This document shows, piece after piece, positions 44,144 through 51,575 of a stretch of 64,000 nucleotides of DNA. How positions within the stretch are numbered: the stretch's first letter is position 1; each line of letters begins with the position of its first letter. The position numbers were made by a program, and so were the translations under genes. Below the pieces are notes generated by a model. That model ran no database searches. It was given only the letters and a program-made list of their open reading frames with translations, and was not told the DNA's origin. This DNA is from Gaetbulibacter_A aestuarii. Its GTDB lineage: Bacteria > Bacteroidota > Bacteroidia > Flavobacteriales > Flavobacteriaceae. The stretch covers positions 372,001 to 436,000 of the forward strand of contig NZ_BAABAY010000002.1 in the NCBI RefSeq assembly GCF_039537665.1, given 5' to 3'.

Positions 44144-44218
44144 ATTCCCGCCTTTGCGGGAATGACAAGTACTATCAATATATTAAATACAATTTATCAT
44201 TCCTGCGCAGGCAGGAAT
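44144..44218. repeat. pair of REP-like hairpins in inverted arrangement
   Basis: ATTCCCGC-CTTT-GCGGGAAT (44144-44163) and ATTCCTGC-GCAG-GCAGGAAT (44199-44218) are related perfect 8-bp hairpins. The flanking bases (GATTCC... and ...GGAATGA) show the two units point toward each other. This design is typical of dispersed REP-type extragenic palindromes. Confidence 0.7.
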
Positions 44219-44226
44219 CTAACTCG

Positions 44227-44294
44227 CGGTAACGTGCATAAAAAAGTCCAACACCAGGTGTTGAACTTTTGCTGTTGTAGCGAGATCGAGATTT
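44227..44294 (-). repeat. duplicate of tRNA-Met 3' end plus terminator
   Basis: 68 bases almost identical to 44386-44454, which contains the last 17 bases of tRNA-Met and its terminator. The copies differ by one A in the A run, three bases in the hairpin loop region and nothing in the tRNA part. It is not a functional tRNA, since the 5' two-thirds are missing. Confidence 0.85.
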
Positions 44295-44397
44295 TAATAA
44301 TCTTTTTTGGGAAGCTGGATAATATCAAAAGTCTAAATGCTAGCGCATTACTATTTTTATCCACTTTTACTCGTGAGCAAGCTCCCGGTAACGTGCA

Positions 44398-44427
44398 TAA
44401 AAAAAGTCCAACACTGAGTGTTGAACT
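44398..44427 (-). terminator. terminator of tRNA-Met
   Basis: On the minus strand AGTTCAACAC pairs with GTGTTGGACT around TCA, followed by seven Ts. One G-T pair. Located 10 bases beyond the tRNA 3' end; the same structure occurs in the upstream duplicate. Confidence 0.85.
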
Positions 44428-44437
44428 TTTGCTGTTG

Positions 44438-44511
44438 TAGCGAGATCGAGATTTGAACTCGAGACCTCCGGGTTATGAATCCGACGCTCTAACCAACTGA
44501 GCTACCTCGCC
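44438..44511 (-). tRNA. tRNA-Met (anticodon CAT)
   Basis: A 74-base cloverleaf on the minus strand: acceptor GGCGAGG with TCTCGCT, D-arm GCTCAGTTGGTTAGAGC, anticodon loop TTCATAA, T-arm around GAGTTCAAATCTC, discriminator A, no encoded CCA. The paired first base (G1-U72) and the lack of three consecutive G-C pairs in the anticodon stem favour the elongator. An A31-C39 mismatch closes the anticodon stem. Confidence 0.95.
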
Positions 44512-44524
44512 ATATTTAAGGCTG

Positions 44525-44555
44525 CAAAGATAATAACATTATTAATCCGTGCAAA
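44525..44555 (-). promoter_or_regulatory. tRNA-Met promoter, consensus TTTG-N19-TATCTTTG
   Basis: On the minus strand, TTTG (44552-44555), 19 bases and TATCTTTG (44525-44532) are a perfect Bacteroidota housekeeping promoter, ending 13 bases before the tRNA. Confidence 0.85.
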
Positions 44556-44643
44556 CATAAATTCTTGAAAATATTCTAGAAAATAATTGTAAAACTTATC
44601 AATTAATGTATATATTGGGCATCATTAAATTTTACGACTATTT

Positions 44644-45030
44644 ATGGACGACAAAATTAAATTTGAACTAGAATTCCCTATACATGCTTCCCCCCAATTA
44701 CTTTTCCAATATATATCCACACCTTCCGGATTATCGGAATGGTTTTCAGACAATGTAAATTCCAGAGGTGAGTATTTTACCTTTATCTGGGATGGGAGTG
44801 AAGAAAAGGCCCGTTTGATCAGAAAAAAGAGTGGTGAAAGTGTAAAATTTCGTTGGGTAGAGGATGAAGAGGAAATTTATTATTTTGAAATTCGAATTCA
44901 GGTTGATGAGATTACAAAGGATGTGTCTTTAATGGTTACTGACTTTGCGGAAGAAGATGAAATTGATGAAGCAAAAATGCTTTGGGAAAATCAAATATCT
45001 GATCTGAAACAAGTTTTAGGTTCTGCCTAA
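44644..45030 (+). CDS. START-like (SRPBCC fold) domain protein
   Basis: A 128-residue cytoplasmic protein: helix-grip fold with ASPQLLFQYISTPSGLSEWF at the N-terminus (typical of AHSA1/START-like ligand-binding proteins), FTFIWDG strands and the closing helix MLWENQISDLKQVLG. It is a Bacteroidota-type stand-alone member; ligand unknown. Acidic throughout. A terminator follows 35 bases after the stop. Confidence 0.85.
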   Translation: MDDKIKFELEFPIHASPQLLFQYISTPSGLSEWFSDNVNSRGEYFTFIWDGSEEKARLIRKKSGESVKFRWVEDEEEIYYFEIRIQVDEITKDVSLMVTDFAEEDEIDEAKMLWENQISDLKQVLGSA

Positions 45031-45058
45031 TTAAGCCTTCAAATTATATAATATAAAG

Positions 45059-45092
45059 TATCTTTGCTCATTCTTAAGAATGAGCTTTTTTT
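45059..45092 (+). promoter_or_regulatory. -7 box and terminator overlapping by one base
   Basis: TATCTTTG (45059-45066) is a perfect -7 box whose last G is the first base of the terminator stem GCTCATTC (45066-45073)/GAATGAGC (45078-45085), with TTAA loop and seven Ts. The ATG of the next gene follows the T run directly at 45093. The hairpin ends the START-like gene; a transcript from the box would begin inside the stem and so escape it. Confidence 0.65.
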
Positions 45093-45932
45093 ATGAAAAA
45101 TTTTAACGGTACAATTCAGGAAAACGAACAATTTATTTCAGCAGAAAATCGGGGATTAAATTATGGTGACGCTTTATTCGAAACGATGAAATACGCCTCG
45201 GGTAAACTGTTGTTTTGGGAGGATCATTACTTTCGATTAATGGCTTCCATGCGTATAATGCGGATGGAAATTCCCATGAACTTTACCATGGAATTTTTAG
45301 AGGATGAAATCTTAAAAACGCTTGAGGCCAATGCACTTAAAGATGATACTGCTCGTATAAAACTACTTGTATATCGGGAAGAAGGTGGCTACTATACGCC
45401 GGAATCCAATGATGTAGGTTTCGTGATATCAACAAATAAACTGGAAAATACTGAATATCATTTGAATACAGGTCATTATGAGGTTGATCTTTTTAAGGAT
45501 TATTATGTATCACCTTCTTTGTTATCAACCTTAAAATCGAACAACAAAGCACTTCATGTGGTTGGAAGTATTTATGCTAAAGAAAATGGTTTGAATAATT
45601 GCCTCATTTTGAATACTGATAAGCAAATTGTTGAAGCTTTAAATGGTAACTTGTTTTTAGTGAAAGATAAGACCATTAAAACACCGCCATTAGCTGATGG
45701 TTGCTTAAAGGGTGTTATGCGCCAGCAAATTTTAGAATTGGGGAAATCTTTGGAAGATTTTACTATCGAAGAGGCTTCAATTTCTCCCTTTGAACTTCAA
45801 AAGGCTGATGAATTATTTATCACGAATGTGATCACAGGTATCCAGCCCATAAGCCAATACAGGAAAAAAACATTTTCCTCAACAATTGGAGAAAAATTGA
45901 TAATAAATTTAAATGAGAAAATTTTAGCTTAA
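45093..45932 (+). CDS. class IV aminotransferase (IlvE/PabC/Dat fold)
   Basis: A 279-residue PLP enzyme. NRGLNYGDALFETMKYASGK at the N-terminus, the PLP-Lys region in STLKSNNKALHV, GNLFLVKD with TPPLADGCLKGVMRQ and the late ITNVITGIQPI fit class IV transaminases and lyases. It could be aminodeoxychorismate lyase or a branched-chain or D-amino-acid transaminase; the TPPL-GCL-G-R pattern is common to all. It has its own promoter overlapping the upstream terminator. Convergent with yqgE, with stops one base apart. Confidence 0.88.
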   Translation: MKNFNGTIQENEQFISAENRGLNYGDALFETMKYASGKLLFWEDHYFRLMASMRIMRMEIPMNFTMEFLEDEILKTLEANALKDDTARIKLLVYREEGGYYTPESNDVGFVISTNKLENTEYHLNTGHYEVDLFKDYYVSPSLLSTLKSNNKALHVVGSIYAKENGLNNCLILNTDKQIVEALNGNLFLVKDKTIKTPPLADGCLKGVMRQQILELGKSLEDFTIEEASISPFELQKADELFITNVITGIQPISQYRKKTFSSTIGEKLIINLNEKILA

Positions 45933-46493
45933 TTAGTTATAGCTTGGGTTTTCGGGGGCATTAGACCAAATGCTGTATTCGCCACCAAATTCCAACATTT
46001 TTTCTTTCCAAAAGGATTCGTAATCCTTTTCGATGATCTCTTTCTTGTAAACATTTGCAGTAACAACCCAGGAATTAGCTTTGAGTTCGCTTTCAAGTTG
46101 CGATTTATCCCAACCGGAATATCCCAGGAAAAAGCGGATATCGTTTTCTTTAATAGCTTCTTTTTTAATAAGTTCAGCCACTTTATTAAAATCACCACCC
46201 CAATAAATTCCAAGCGAAATTTCAATACTGTTAGGAATGAGTTCAGGTACCTTATGAATAAAGTACAGATTGTCCTGTTCCACAGGGCCGCCATTGTAGA
46301 CTTTAAATGTAGCTTCCAGCTCAGGAATCAGATCCTGAACGGTATATTCTAAAGGTTTATTCAAAATAAAACCAATAGATCCGTCTTCAGTGTGGTCTGC
46401 TAATAAGACGATAGATCGGTTAAACGATACATCGCCTATTATAGCTGGTTCAGCTATAAGCAGATCTCCTTTTTTCGGCTTGATTTGCACCAT
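45933..46493 (-). CDS. YqgE/AlgH family protein
   Basis: A 186-residue member of the UPF0301 family: KGDLLIAEPAIIGDVSFNRS at the N-terminus, GSIGFILNKP, YNGGPVEQDNLYFIH and FFLGYSGWDKSQLESEL are diagnostic. The family fold is known but the function is not; in pseudomonads AlgH affects alginate regulation. Monocistronic and oriented as the downstream HU gene. Confidence 0.93.
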   Translation of the reverse strand: MVQIKPKKGDLLIAEPAIIGDVSFNRSIVLLADHTEDGSIGFILNKPLEYTVQDLIPELEATFKVYNGGPVEQDNLYFIHKVPELIPNSIEISLGIYWGGDFNKVAELIKKEAIKENDIRFFLGYSGWDKSQLESELKANSWVVTANVYKKEIIEKDYESFWKEKMLEFGGEYSIWSNAPENPSYN

Positions 46494-46560
46494 ATTATGA
46501 GGAATTTTGCTACTAAATCTAATATTTATTTCTTAAAAAACAAAAGTTTTACTGAGATAT

Positions 46561-46587
46561 AAAAAAAGCCTTCAGAAACTGAAGGCT
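46561..46587 (-). terminator. terminator after HU gene
   Basis: On the minus strand AGCCTTCAG pairs with CTGAAGGCT around TTT, followed by a run of seven Ts. Located 28 bases after the HU stop. Confidence 0.88.
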
Positions 46588-46614
46588 TGATTTATGTTAA
46601 ATAGGTGGTTTAAA

Positions 46615-46887
46615 TTAGTTCACCGCGTTTGCTAAATCAGAACCAGCTTTAAACTTAACAACTTTTTTAGCTTTTATTTTTATAGTTTGACCAGTTTGAG
46701 GATTTCTTCCTTCTCTTGCAGCTCTTTTAGATACTGACCAAGATCCAAAACCTACTAAAGAAACTCTGTTTCCTTTCTGTAAAGCGCCTTCAATTTCAAT
46801 AAGCATACATTCTAGAGCTTTTTTAGCAGCAGCTTTTGTAATTCCGGCATGTTCTGCCATTGCGTCGATTAAATCTGTTTTGTTCAT
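46615..46887 (-). CDS. HU family DNA-binding protein
   Basis: A 90-residue nucleoid protein from ATG 46887 (MNKTDLIDAMAEHAG). VSLVGFGSWSVSKRAAREGRNP is the DNA-binding arm with the GRNP tip. The longer frame to 46959 includes the promoter and leader, so it is not used. HU bends and compacts DNA. A near palindrome TTAAACA/TTGTTAA in the leader (46914-46930) could be a regulatory site. Confidence 0.95.
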   Translation of the reverse strand: MNKTDLIDAMAEHAGITKAAAKKALECMLIEIEGALQKGNRVSLVGFGSWSVSKRAAREGRNPQTGQTIKIKAKKVVKFKAGSDLANAVN

Positions 46888-46937
46888 AATATTAAATTTA
46901 GTTATTAATTGGTTAAACAATTTTGTTAAATCCTCTA

Positions 46938-46967
46938 CAAATTTATACGGATTATGCAATCATGCAA
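46938..46967 (-). promoter_or_regulatory. HU promoter, consensus TTG-N19-TAAATTTG
   Basis: TTG (46965-46967), exactly 19 bases, then TAAATTTG (46938-46945) on the minus strand. A perfect housekeeping promoter giving a leader of about 45 bases. Confidence 0.85.
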
Positions 46968-47072
46968 GTAATAGCAAGGGAAATCACGTGTTTTGTTGAT
47001 AACTTCGAATATTTGTTAATAAAGCCTAGATTATTTGCCGCATTTTTTAAACTTATCACTGTTATCAAGGGT

Positions 47073-48020
47073 TTAGAGCATTTTCGCGTCGGTAGAAAAG
47101 CTATAACCATTCAACAATGAAATCGTGTCCATTAATTTTTTCCCGGGGAGTTTTATTTGTTCTATTATGATGTAACCATCTGGAGCTGCCACTCTTAATT
47201 CTTTTTTGGTGGTGAAAATAGTTCCGGGGGCTTCATTATGAGCTGCCTTCATTTTTTTGGCAGCATATATTTTTACATCCAGGGTTTCAGAATCATTTTT
47301 CAGGGTACACCATGCTGCAGGGTATGGACTTAATCCTCGGATGAGGTTGGAAATGATGTCAATAGGCGCATTCCAATCGATCTTGGTGTTATCCCGATCC
47401 AATTTTGGTGCAGGTTTAATGTTTGCAGAATCATGCTGTGGGCTGGTGGATACTTCACCTTTCCTTATTAATTCAACTGTTTTCAAGATCAAATGGCTAC
47501 CAAGGTTCATAAGTTTATCATGAAGACTGCCGGCAGTTTCATCCGGATCAATATCTATTTCTTCCTGAAGGATCATATCTCCGGTATCTATCTTTTCATC
47601 AATAAAAAAGGTGGAAACTCCCGTTTTTGTTTCACCATTAATGATAGCCCAATTTATGGGTGCAGCACCACGGTAGTTGGGCAGGAGGGAGGCGTGTAAG
47701 TTAAAAGTTCCATGTTCAGGAAGTTGCCAAACTACTTTTGGTAGCATTCTGAAGGCCACAACAATCTGTAAGTTTGCATTTAAGCTTTCGAGTGCTTTTA
47801 AAAATTCCGGGTCTTTTAGGTTTGTAGGCTGTAAAACTTTTAAATCCTGAGATTTCGCATAGATTTTTACGGCACTTTCCTGAAGCTTTCGTCCGCGTCC
47901 TGCAGGTCTGTCCGGTGCTGTAACTACTCCAACAATACGATACCCTTGTTCTACCAGTGCTTTCAAGGGTGTTACGGCAAATTCCGGGGTTCCCATAAAA
48001 ACTATTCTTAGATCACTCAT
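47073..48020 (-). CDS. fmt: methionyl-tRNA formyltransferase
   Basis: About 315 residues from ATG 48020 (MSDLRIVFMGTPEFAV). It formylates initiator Met-tRNA with 10-formyl-THF. Motifs: APDRPAGRGRKLQ, the catalytic NLHASLLPNYRGAAPINWA (Asn, His) and the TG loop with the Asp in EKIDTGDM; C-terminal OB-like domain. The frame is open to 48050 (MTSGLNNKKM), 3 bases after the recQ stop; the family start favours the shorter form. Probably co-transcribed with recQ. Confidence 0.94.
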   Translation of the reverse strand: MSDLRIVFMGTPEFAVTPLKALVEQGYRIVGVVTAPDRPAGRGRKLQESAVKIYAKSQDLKVLQPTNLKDPEFLKALESLNANLQIVVAFRMLPKVVWQLPEHGTFNLHASLLPNYRGAAPINWAIINGETKTGVSTFFIDEKIDTGDMILQEEIDIDPDETAGSLHDKLMNLGSHLILKTVELIRKGEVSTSPQHDSANIKPAPKLDRDNTKIDWNAPIDIISNLIRGLSPYPAAWCTLKNDSETLDVKIYAAKKMKAAHNEAPGTIFTTKKELRVAAPDGYIIIEQIKLPGKKLMDTISLLNGYSFSTDAKML

Positions 48021-48053
48021 CATTTTTTTATTGTTTAGTCCGGAAGTCATTAC

Positions 48054-49958
48054 TTATAAATGACTCAGGGAATATGTATTGGTTTTTGTTATTTTAATAA
48101 TGTCCTTTTCCAACAAGAATTTAAGGACCTGTTTCGTATCATTTTCCGCGGCATCTAATTTCGAAATAATTGCTCTGGAAGACAAATCAGAATGCTCTAA
48201 AAGCAAAACAATTTCCTTCTGTAGGTGCTTTAGATCTGAAGGTTTTGATTGCGATTCTCTTTCAATACATACCGAGCAAATACCACATTCCTCTGTTTTT
48301 TCCTCACCAAAATATCGTAATAGTTGAACACTTTTACATTCATTTTCATTTTCAATGTATTCCAGCATGGCATGAACCTGATCCTGTTTTACTTTATTTT
48401 GTTGCTCTATGATCTCCGCGATTCGGTTTATGGTGATTCTGTCTTCACGAGGTTCAATAAAGGTGATTTGAGCGTCTGTTTTTATATGTTTGAATTCGAT
48501 GATATCATCTTTTTCAAGGGTTTCTAAAATATGAATAATCTCTTTCTCCGAAACGCCTGCTTTATCAGATACCTTGTTCGTATTAATACGTGTTTCCTGG
48601 TCAAAAACGCCACCATACAATCTTAGTAAGGCCTTAACTATAAGGGCTTTTTTCCCATCGTTTTCCAAATATTTCAATAAAACCTTATTTGGAATTTTAA
48701 ATTGAAGACTGACCTTGTTTTTGAATTGTCTTGATAAACTAATGACACTATTGCGATCTAAAACCAATAAAGCATTATAAGTTAATAAGGTGTTGAGTTT
48801 ATAGGTTTTGCAGAAACTTGTAAAATCAAAATTAAAGGTATTATAATCGCCTTCTCCGTAGGGAATCTGAAAATAACTACACAACTTCTTGTACACAAAT
48901 TTCACAGATTTAACATCGGGTAAAACCTTTAAGAATTGATTTTCTACAAGATCCGGATCGCTATTATTTTTTAAAATTACTGCAAATGCTTTTTTACCAT
49001 TTCGGCCCGCGCGACCGGCTTCCTGAAAATAACTTTCAATACTTTCGGGTAAATTCAAATGAACTACCGTTTTAACATCCGGTTTGTCAATGCCCATGCC
49101 AAAGGCATTGGTTGCCACCATGACCTGTTTCCGGTTTTGCATCCAGTCCTGCATGTTTCGGTCTTTTTCAACAGACGACAAACCGCCGTGATAATACGTT
49201 GCAGAAAGACCTTTATCGTTTAGAAACGCACTGGTTTCCAAAGTGCTTTTTCTATTGCGAACATAAACGATCGAAGACTCCGGATTCTTATTAAGGATGG
49301 TCTCTAAACGATAGAGCTTGTCGTCTTCATGAAAAACCATATAGGCTAAATTAGGACGGAAAAAAGAACTTTTAAATACCTTAGGATTCATAAAGTCTAA
49401 TGCCGTAATAATATCATCCACCACTTTTGGTTTCGCGGAAGCCGTAAGTGCCACCATATTTACGGCTGGATGCAATTGTCTGAGGCTTAAGATGTTTTTG
49501 TAAGCCGGTCTGAAATCATTTCCCCATTGCGAGATACAATGGGCTTCATCAACCGCAATGAGATTCACCGGCATTTGTTTGATACGATCCTGAACCAATT
49601 CCTGCTGCAAGCGTTCCGGGGAGAGGTACAAAAATTTATAATTTCCGTAAATGGCATTATCCAGAAGCGTATCTAATTCCGCAGTTCCAATGCCACTGGT
49701 TAGTGCTAGAGCTTTAATGCCTTTATTTTGTAGGGCTTTCACCTGATCTTTCATTAAGGCGATTAAAGGTGATATTACGATACAGATTCCCGGTTTTGCC
49801 AGCGCCGGTATTTGAAAGCAAAGCGATTTTCCTCCACCTGTAGGGAGCAGTGCAAAAGTATCTTCCCCGGAAAGCACTGCTTCAATAATTTCTTCTTGAA
49901 GCGGTCTGAATTCCGTGTAGTTCCAATAGCGTTCCAGTAGCTTTACAGGATGCTCCAT
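48054..49958 (-). CDS. recQ: ATP-dependent DNA helicase RecQ
   Basis: A 634-residue superfamily 2 helicase: Walker A TGGGKS (40-45), DEAHC in motif II, the arginine finger region QEAGRAGRNGK, and the RecQ zinc cysteines in ECKSVQLLRYFGEEKTEECG with CSVC after it. A winged-helix region follows; no C-terminal HRDC domain is evident, so it is a short RecQ. It unwinds DNA in recombination repair and fork restart. Start is ATG 49958, with no overlap to the ATPase gene. Confidence 0.95.
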   Translation of the reverse strand: MEHPVKLLERYWNYTEFRPLQEEIIEAVLSGEDTFALLPTGGGKSLCFQIPALAKPGICIVISPLIALMKDQVKALQNKGIKALALTSGIGTAELDTLLDNAIYGNYKFLYLSPERLQQELVQDRIKQMPVNLIAVDEAHCISQWGNDFRPAYKNILSLRQLHPAVNMVALTASAKPKVVDDIITALDFMNPKVFKSSFFRPNLAYMVFHEDDKLYRLETILNKNPESSIVYVRNRKSTLETSAFLNDKGLSATYYHGGLSSVEKDRNMQDWMQNRKQVMVATNAFGMGIDKPDVKTVVHLNLPESIESYFQEAGRAGRNGKKAFAVILKNNSDPDLVENQFLKVLPDVKSVKFVYKKLCSYFQIPYGEGDYNTFNFDFTSFCKTYKLNTLLTYNALLVLDRNSVISLSRQFKNKVSLQFKIPNKVLLKYLENDGKKALIVKALLRLYGGVFDQETRINTNKVSDKAGVSEKEIIHILETLEKDDIIEFKHIKTDAQITFIEPREDRITINRIAEIIEQQNKVKQDQVHAMLEYIENENECKSVQLLRYFGEEKTEECGICSVCIERESQSKPSDLKHLQKEIVLLLEHSDLSSRAIISKLDAAENDTKQVLKFLLEKDIIKITKTNTYSLSHL

Positions 49959-49959
49959 G

Positions 49960-50499
49960 TTACAAATTGATAATATTTAAAATATAATCTGTTCGCTTTT
50001 CAACGGTATCAAAAGGGACATCAATAAGTTGGTAGTTATAGGATTGATACGTGTTAACAAGGTGTTTATGAATCACTTTGGCTTCCTCAAAATTTTCATA
50101 CCGTTCATTATCTGTTTTGTAAATCGCTTTCCAGGGTTTTAGTATAAAAACAGCATCATAAGGATGTTCGTTACAGGCTTCAACGAAAGTATCGGGATAT
50201 TTCATGTTAGCAAAATCCATATAGGCCACAATATCCGGAATGCCGCGATCGTAAAAGACCGTATCAGATTTTAAATTCCTGGCGTGATGATACTGTTCTA
50301 ATCTGCCATTTAAAAGGGCTTCGCTAAATCGTAAAGGATCACTTAAAAACAACTGATCAATCCCCTGTTTTTGAGCCTCCAAAGTAACCTCTCTGGAAAT
50401 TTCTTCAAGACAGGTAAGACCGCGATCCATAAGGGTCTTTATTATACTTGATTTTCCTGTTCCGGGACCTCCCGTTATAACAATGCGTTTTGTGTTCAA
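49960..50499 (-). CDS. AAA_28-type P-loop ATPase
   Basis: A 179-residue P-loop protein: Walker A ITGGPGTGKSSII, LEEISREVTLEAQKQG and the Walker B-like FYDRGIPDIVAYMDF. The ASR-Thr-Val region is typical of the AAA_28 group related to the kinase part of NadR. A small-molecule kinase role is plausible, not shown. The gene ends 1 base before the recQ start region. Confidence 0.82.
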   Translation of the reverse strand: MNTKRIVITGGPGTGKSSIIKTLMDRGLTCLEEISREVTLEAQKQGIDQLFLSDPLRFSEALLNGRLEQYHHARNLKSDTVFYDRGIPDIVAYMDFANMKYPDTFVEACNEHPYDAVFILKPWKAIYKTDNERYENFEEAKVIHKHLVNTYQSYNYQLIDVPFDTVEKRTDYILNIINL

Positions 50500-50547
50500 A
50501 AGGTGTTAATTTAGCTGTAAAAATAGGAATTTTAAGCTATGAAACTG

Positions 50548-50555
50548 TATATTTG
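50548..50555 (+). promoter_or_regulatory. -7 box upstream of DUF493 gene
   Basis: TATATTTG is a perfect TAnnTTTG match 17 bases before the ATG at 50573. No convincing TTG 19 bases upstream. Confidence 0.45.
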
Positions 50556-50572
50556 TAACCTAAAAAACGACT

Positions 50573-50866
50573 ATGAGTGAATCTTCAAAAACTGAAGCTT
50601 TTTATAAGAAACTGAAAGAACAACTTTACGATACGAGCAGCTGGCCTTCTGAATATCTTTATAAATTTATTATTAAATCAGATGCTTTCAAAAAAAATAC
50701 AATTGAGCATATTTTTGATAATATGGGAGCTGTAATTCAAACTACTGAATCTAAAAACGGCAATTATATTAGTGTTTCTGTAAATGTTGAAATGAAGGAT
50801 CCTGAAACCGTTATTGTTAAATACAAGGAAGTCGCAGAAAAAGTTGAAGGCGTTATTAGCCTTTAG
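50573..50866 (+). CDS. DUF493 family protein (YbeD-like)
   Basis: A 97-residue small alpha/beta protein. WPSEYLYKFIIKSD near the N-terminus and SKNGNYISVSVNVEMKDPE fit DUF493 (UPF0250), an ACT-like fold. In E. coli the relative YbeD lies near lipoate genes; the function is not established. It may be transcribed with the DUF4290 and murA genes, but a 66-base gap follows. Confidence 0.88.
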   Translation: MSESSKTEAFYKKLKEQLYDTSSWPSEYLYKFIIKSDAFKKNTIEHIFDNMGAVIQTTESKNGNYISVSVNVEMKDPETVIVKYKEVAEKVEGVISL

Positions 50867-50932
50867 TTCTTTTTTTTGTATTTTGCGAGGGCACAATACT
50901 ACATGCACTAATTTTTAAGCTACACATTTATT

Positions 50933-51568
50933 TTGATCGACGATTTAGAATACAACACAGAGCGTGAACATTTGATTATTCCCGAATACGGAAGACATCT
51001 TCAAAAAATGATCAACCACGCTAAAACAGTTAAAGACAGAGACGAACGCAACAATTTGGCCAAAGCCATTATTGCCGTTATGGGTAACATGCAGCCGCAT
51101 TTGCGCGATGTTCCCGATTTTCAGCATAAACTTTGGGATCAATTGTTTATCATGGCGAACTTCGAATTGGATGTAGATTCTCCTTACGAGAAACCTACCA
51201 AAGAGATTTTTGAAGAACGACCTGATCCTTTGAAATATCCTCAAAATTTTCCAAAATATCGTTTCTACGGGAACAATATAAAAACCATGATCGACGTTGC
51301 TAATACGTGGGAGGATGGCGATTTAAAAGAAGCTTTGGTTTATACCATTGCCAACCACATGAAAAAGTGTTTTCTGAATTGGAATAAAGATACCGTTGAG
51401 GATGATGTGATTTATGATCACTTATATGAACTTTCAGGTGGGAAAATTAATTTAAAGAATACTGATGAAGATCTGTCCGATGCTTCAAGTTTAATGAGGT
51501 CTAAAGGAAAACACACGAAAAAGCAACATCACAAAAAAGGATCTGGCAAACATCGCAAGCGTTACTAA
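50933..51568 (+). CDS. DUF4290 domain protein
   Basis: A 211-residue protein from a TTG start at 50933. LEYNTEREHLIIPEYGRHLQ in the first 25 residues is the conserved N-terminus of DUF4290, which any later ATG would remove, so TTG is needed. KYPQNFPKYRFYGNNIKTMI is the second signature. The tail (from residue 190) is very basic and His-rich (KKQHHKKGSGKHRKRY). Restricted to Bacteroidota; function unknown. Only 7 bases separate it from murA. Confidence 0.9.
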   Translation: MIDDLEYNTEREHLIIPEYGRHLQKMINHAKTVKDRDERNNLAKAIIAVMGNMQPHLRDVPDFQHKLWDQLFIMANFELDVDSPYEKPTKEIFEERPDPLKYPQNFPKYRFYGNNIKTMIDVANTWEDGDLKEALVYTIANHMKKCFLNWNKDTVEDDVIYDHLYELSGGKINLKNTDEDLSDASSLMRSKGKHTKKQHHKKGSGKHRKRY

Positions 51569-51575
51569 ATAATCT

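Noticed and set aside
44102..44440. 112-residue plus-strand frame with WIPAFAGMT
   Set aside because: The frame runs through the REP-like hairpins, the duplicated tRNA end and into the tRNA; WIPAFAGMT is the usual false translation of such repeats.
46888..46959. 24-residue N-terminal extension of HU
   Set aside because: The extension covers a consensus promoter and leader; HU proteins start with MNKTDLI.
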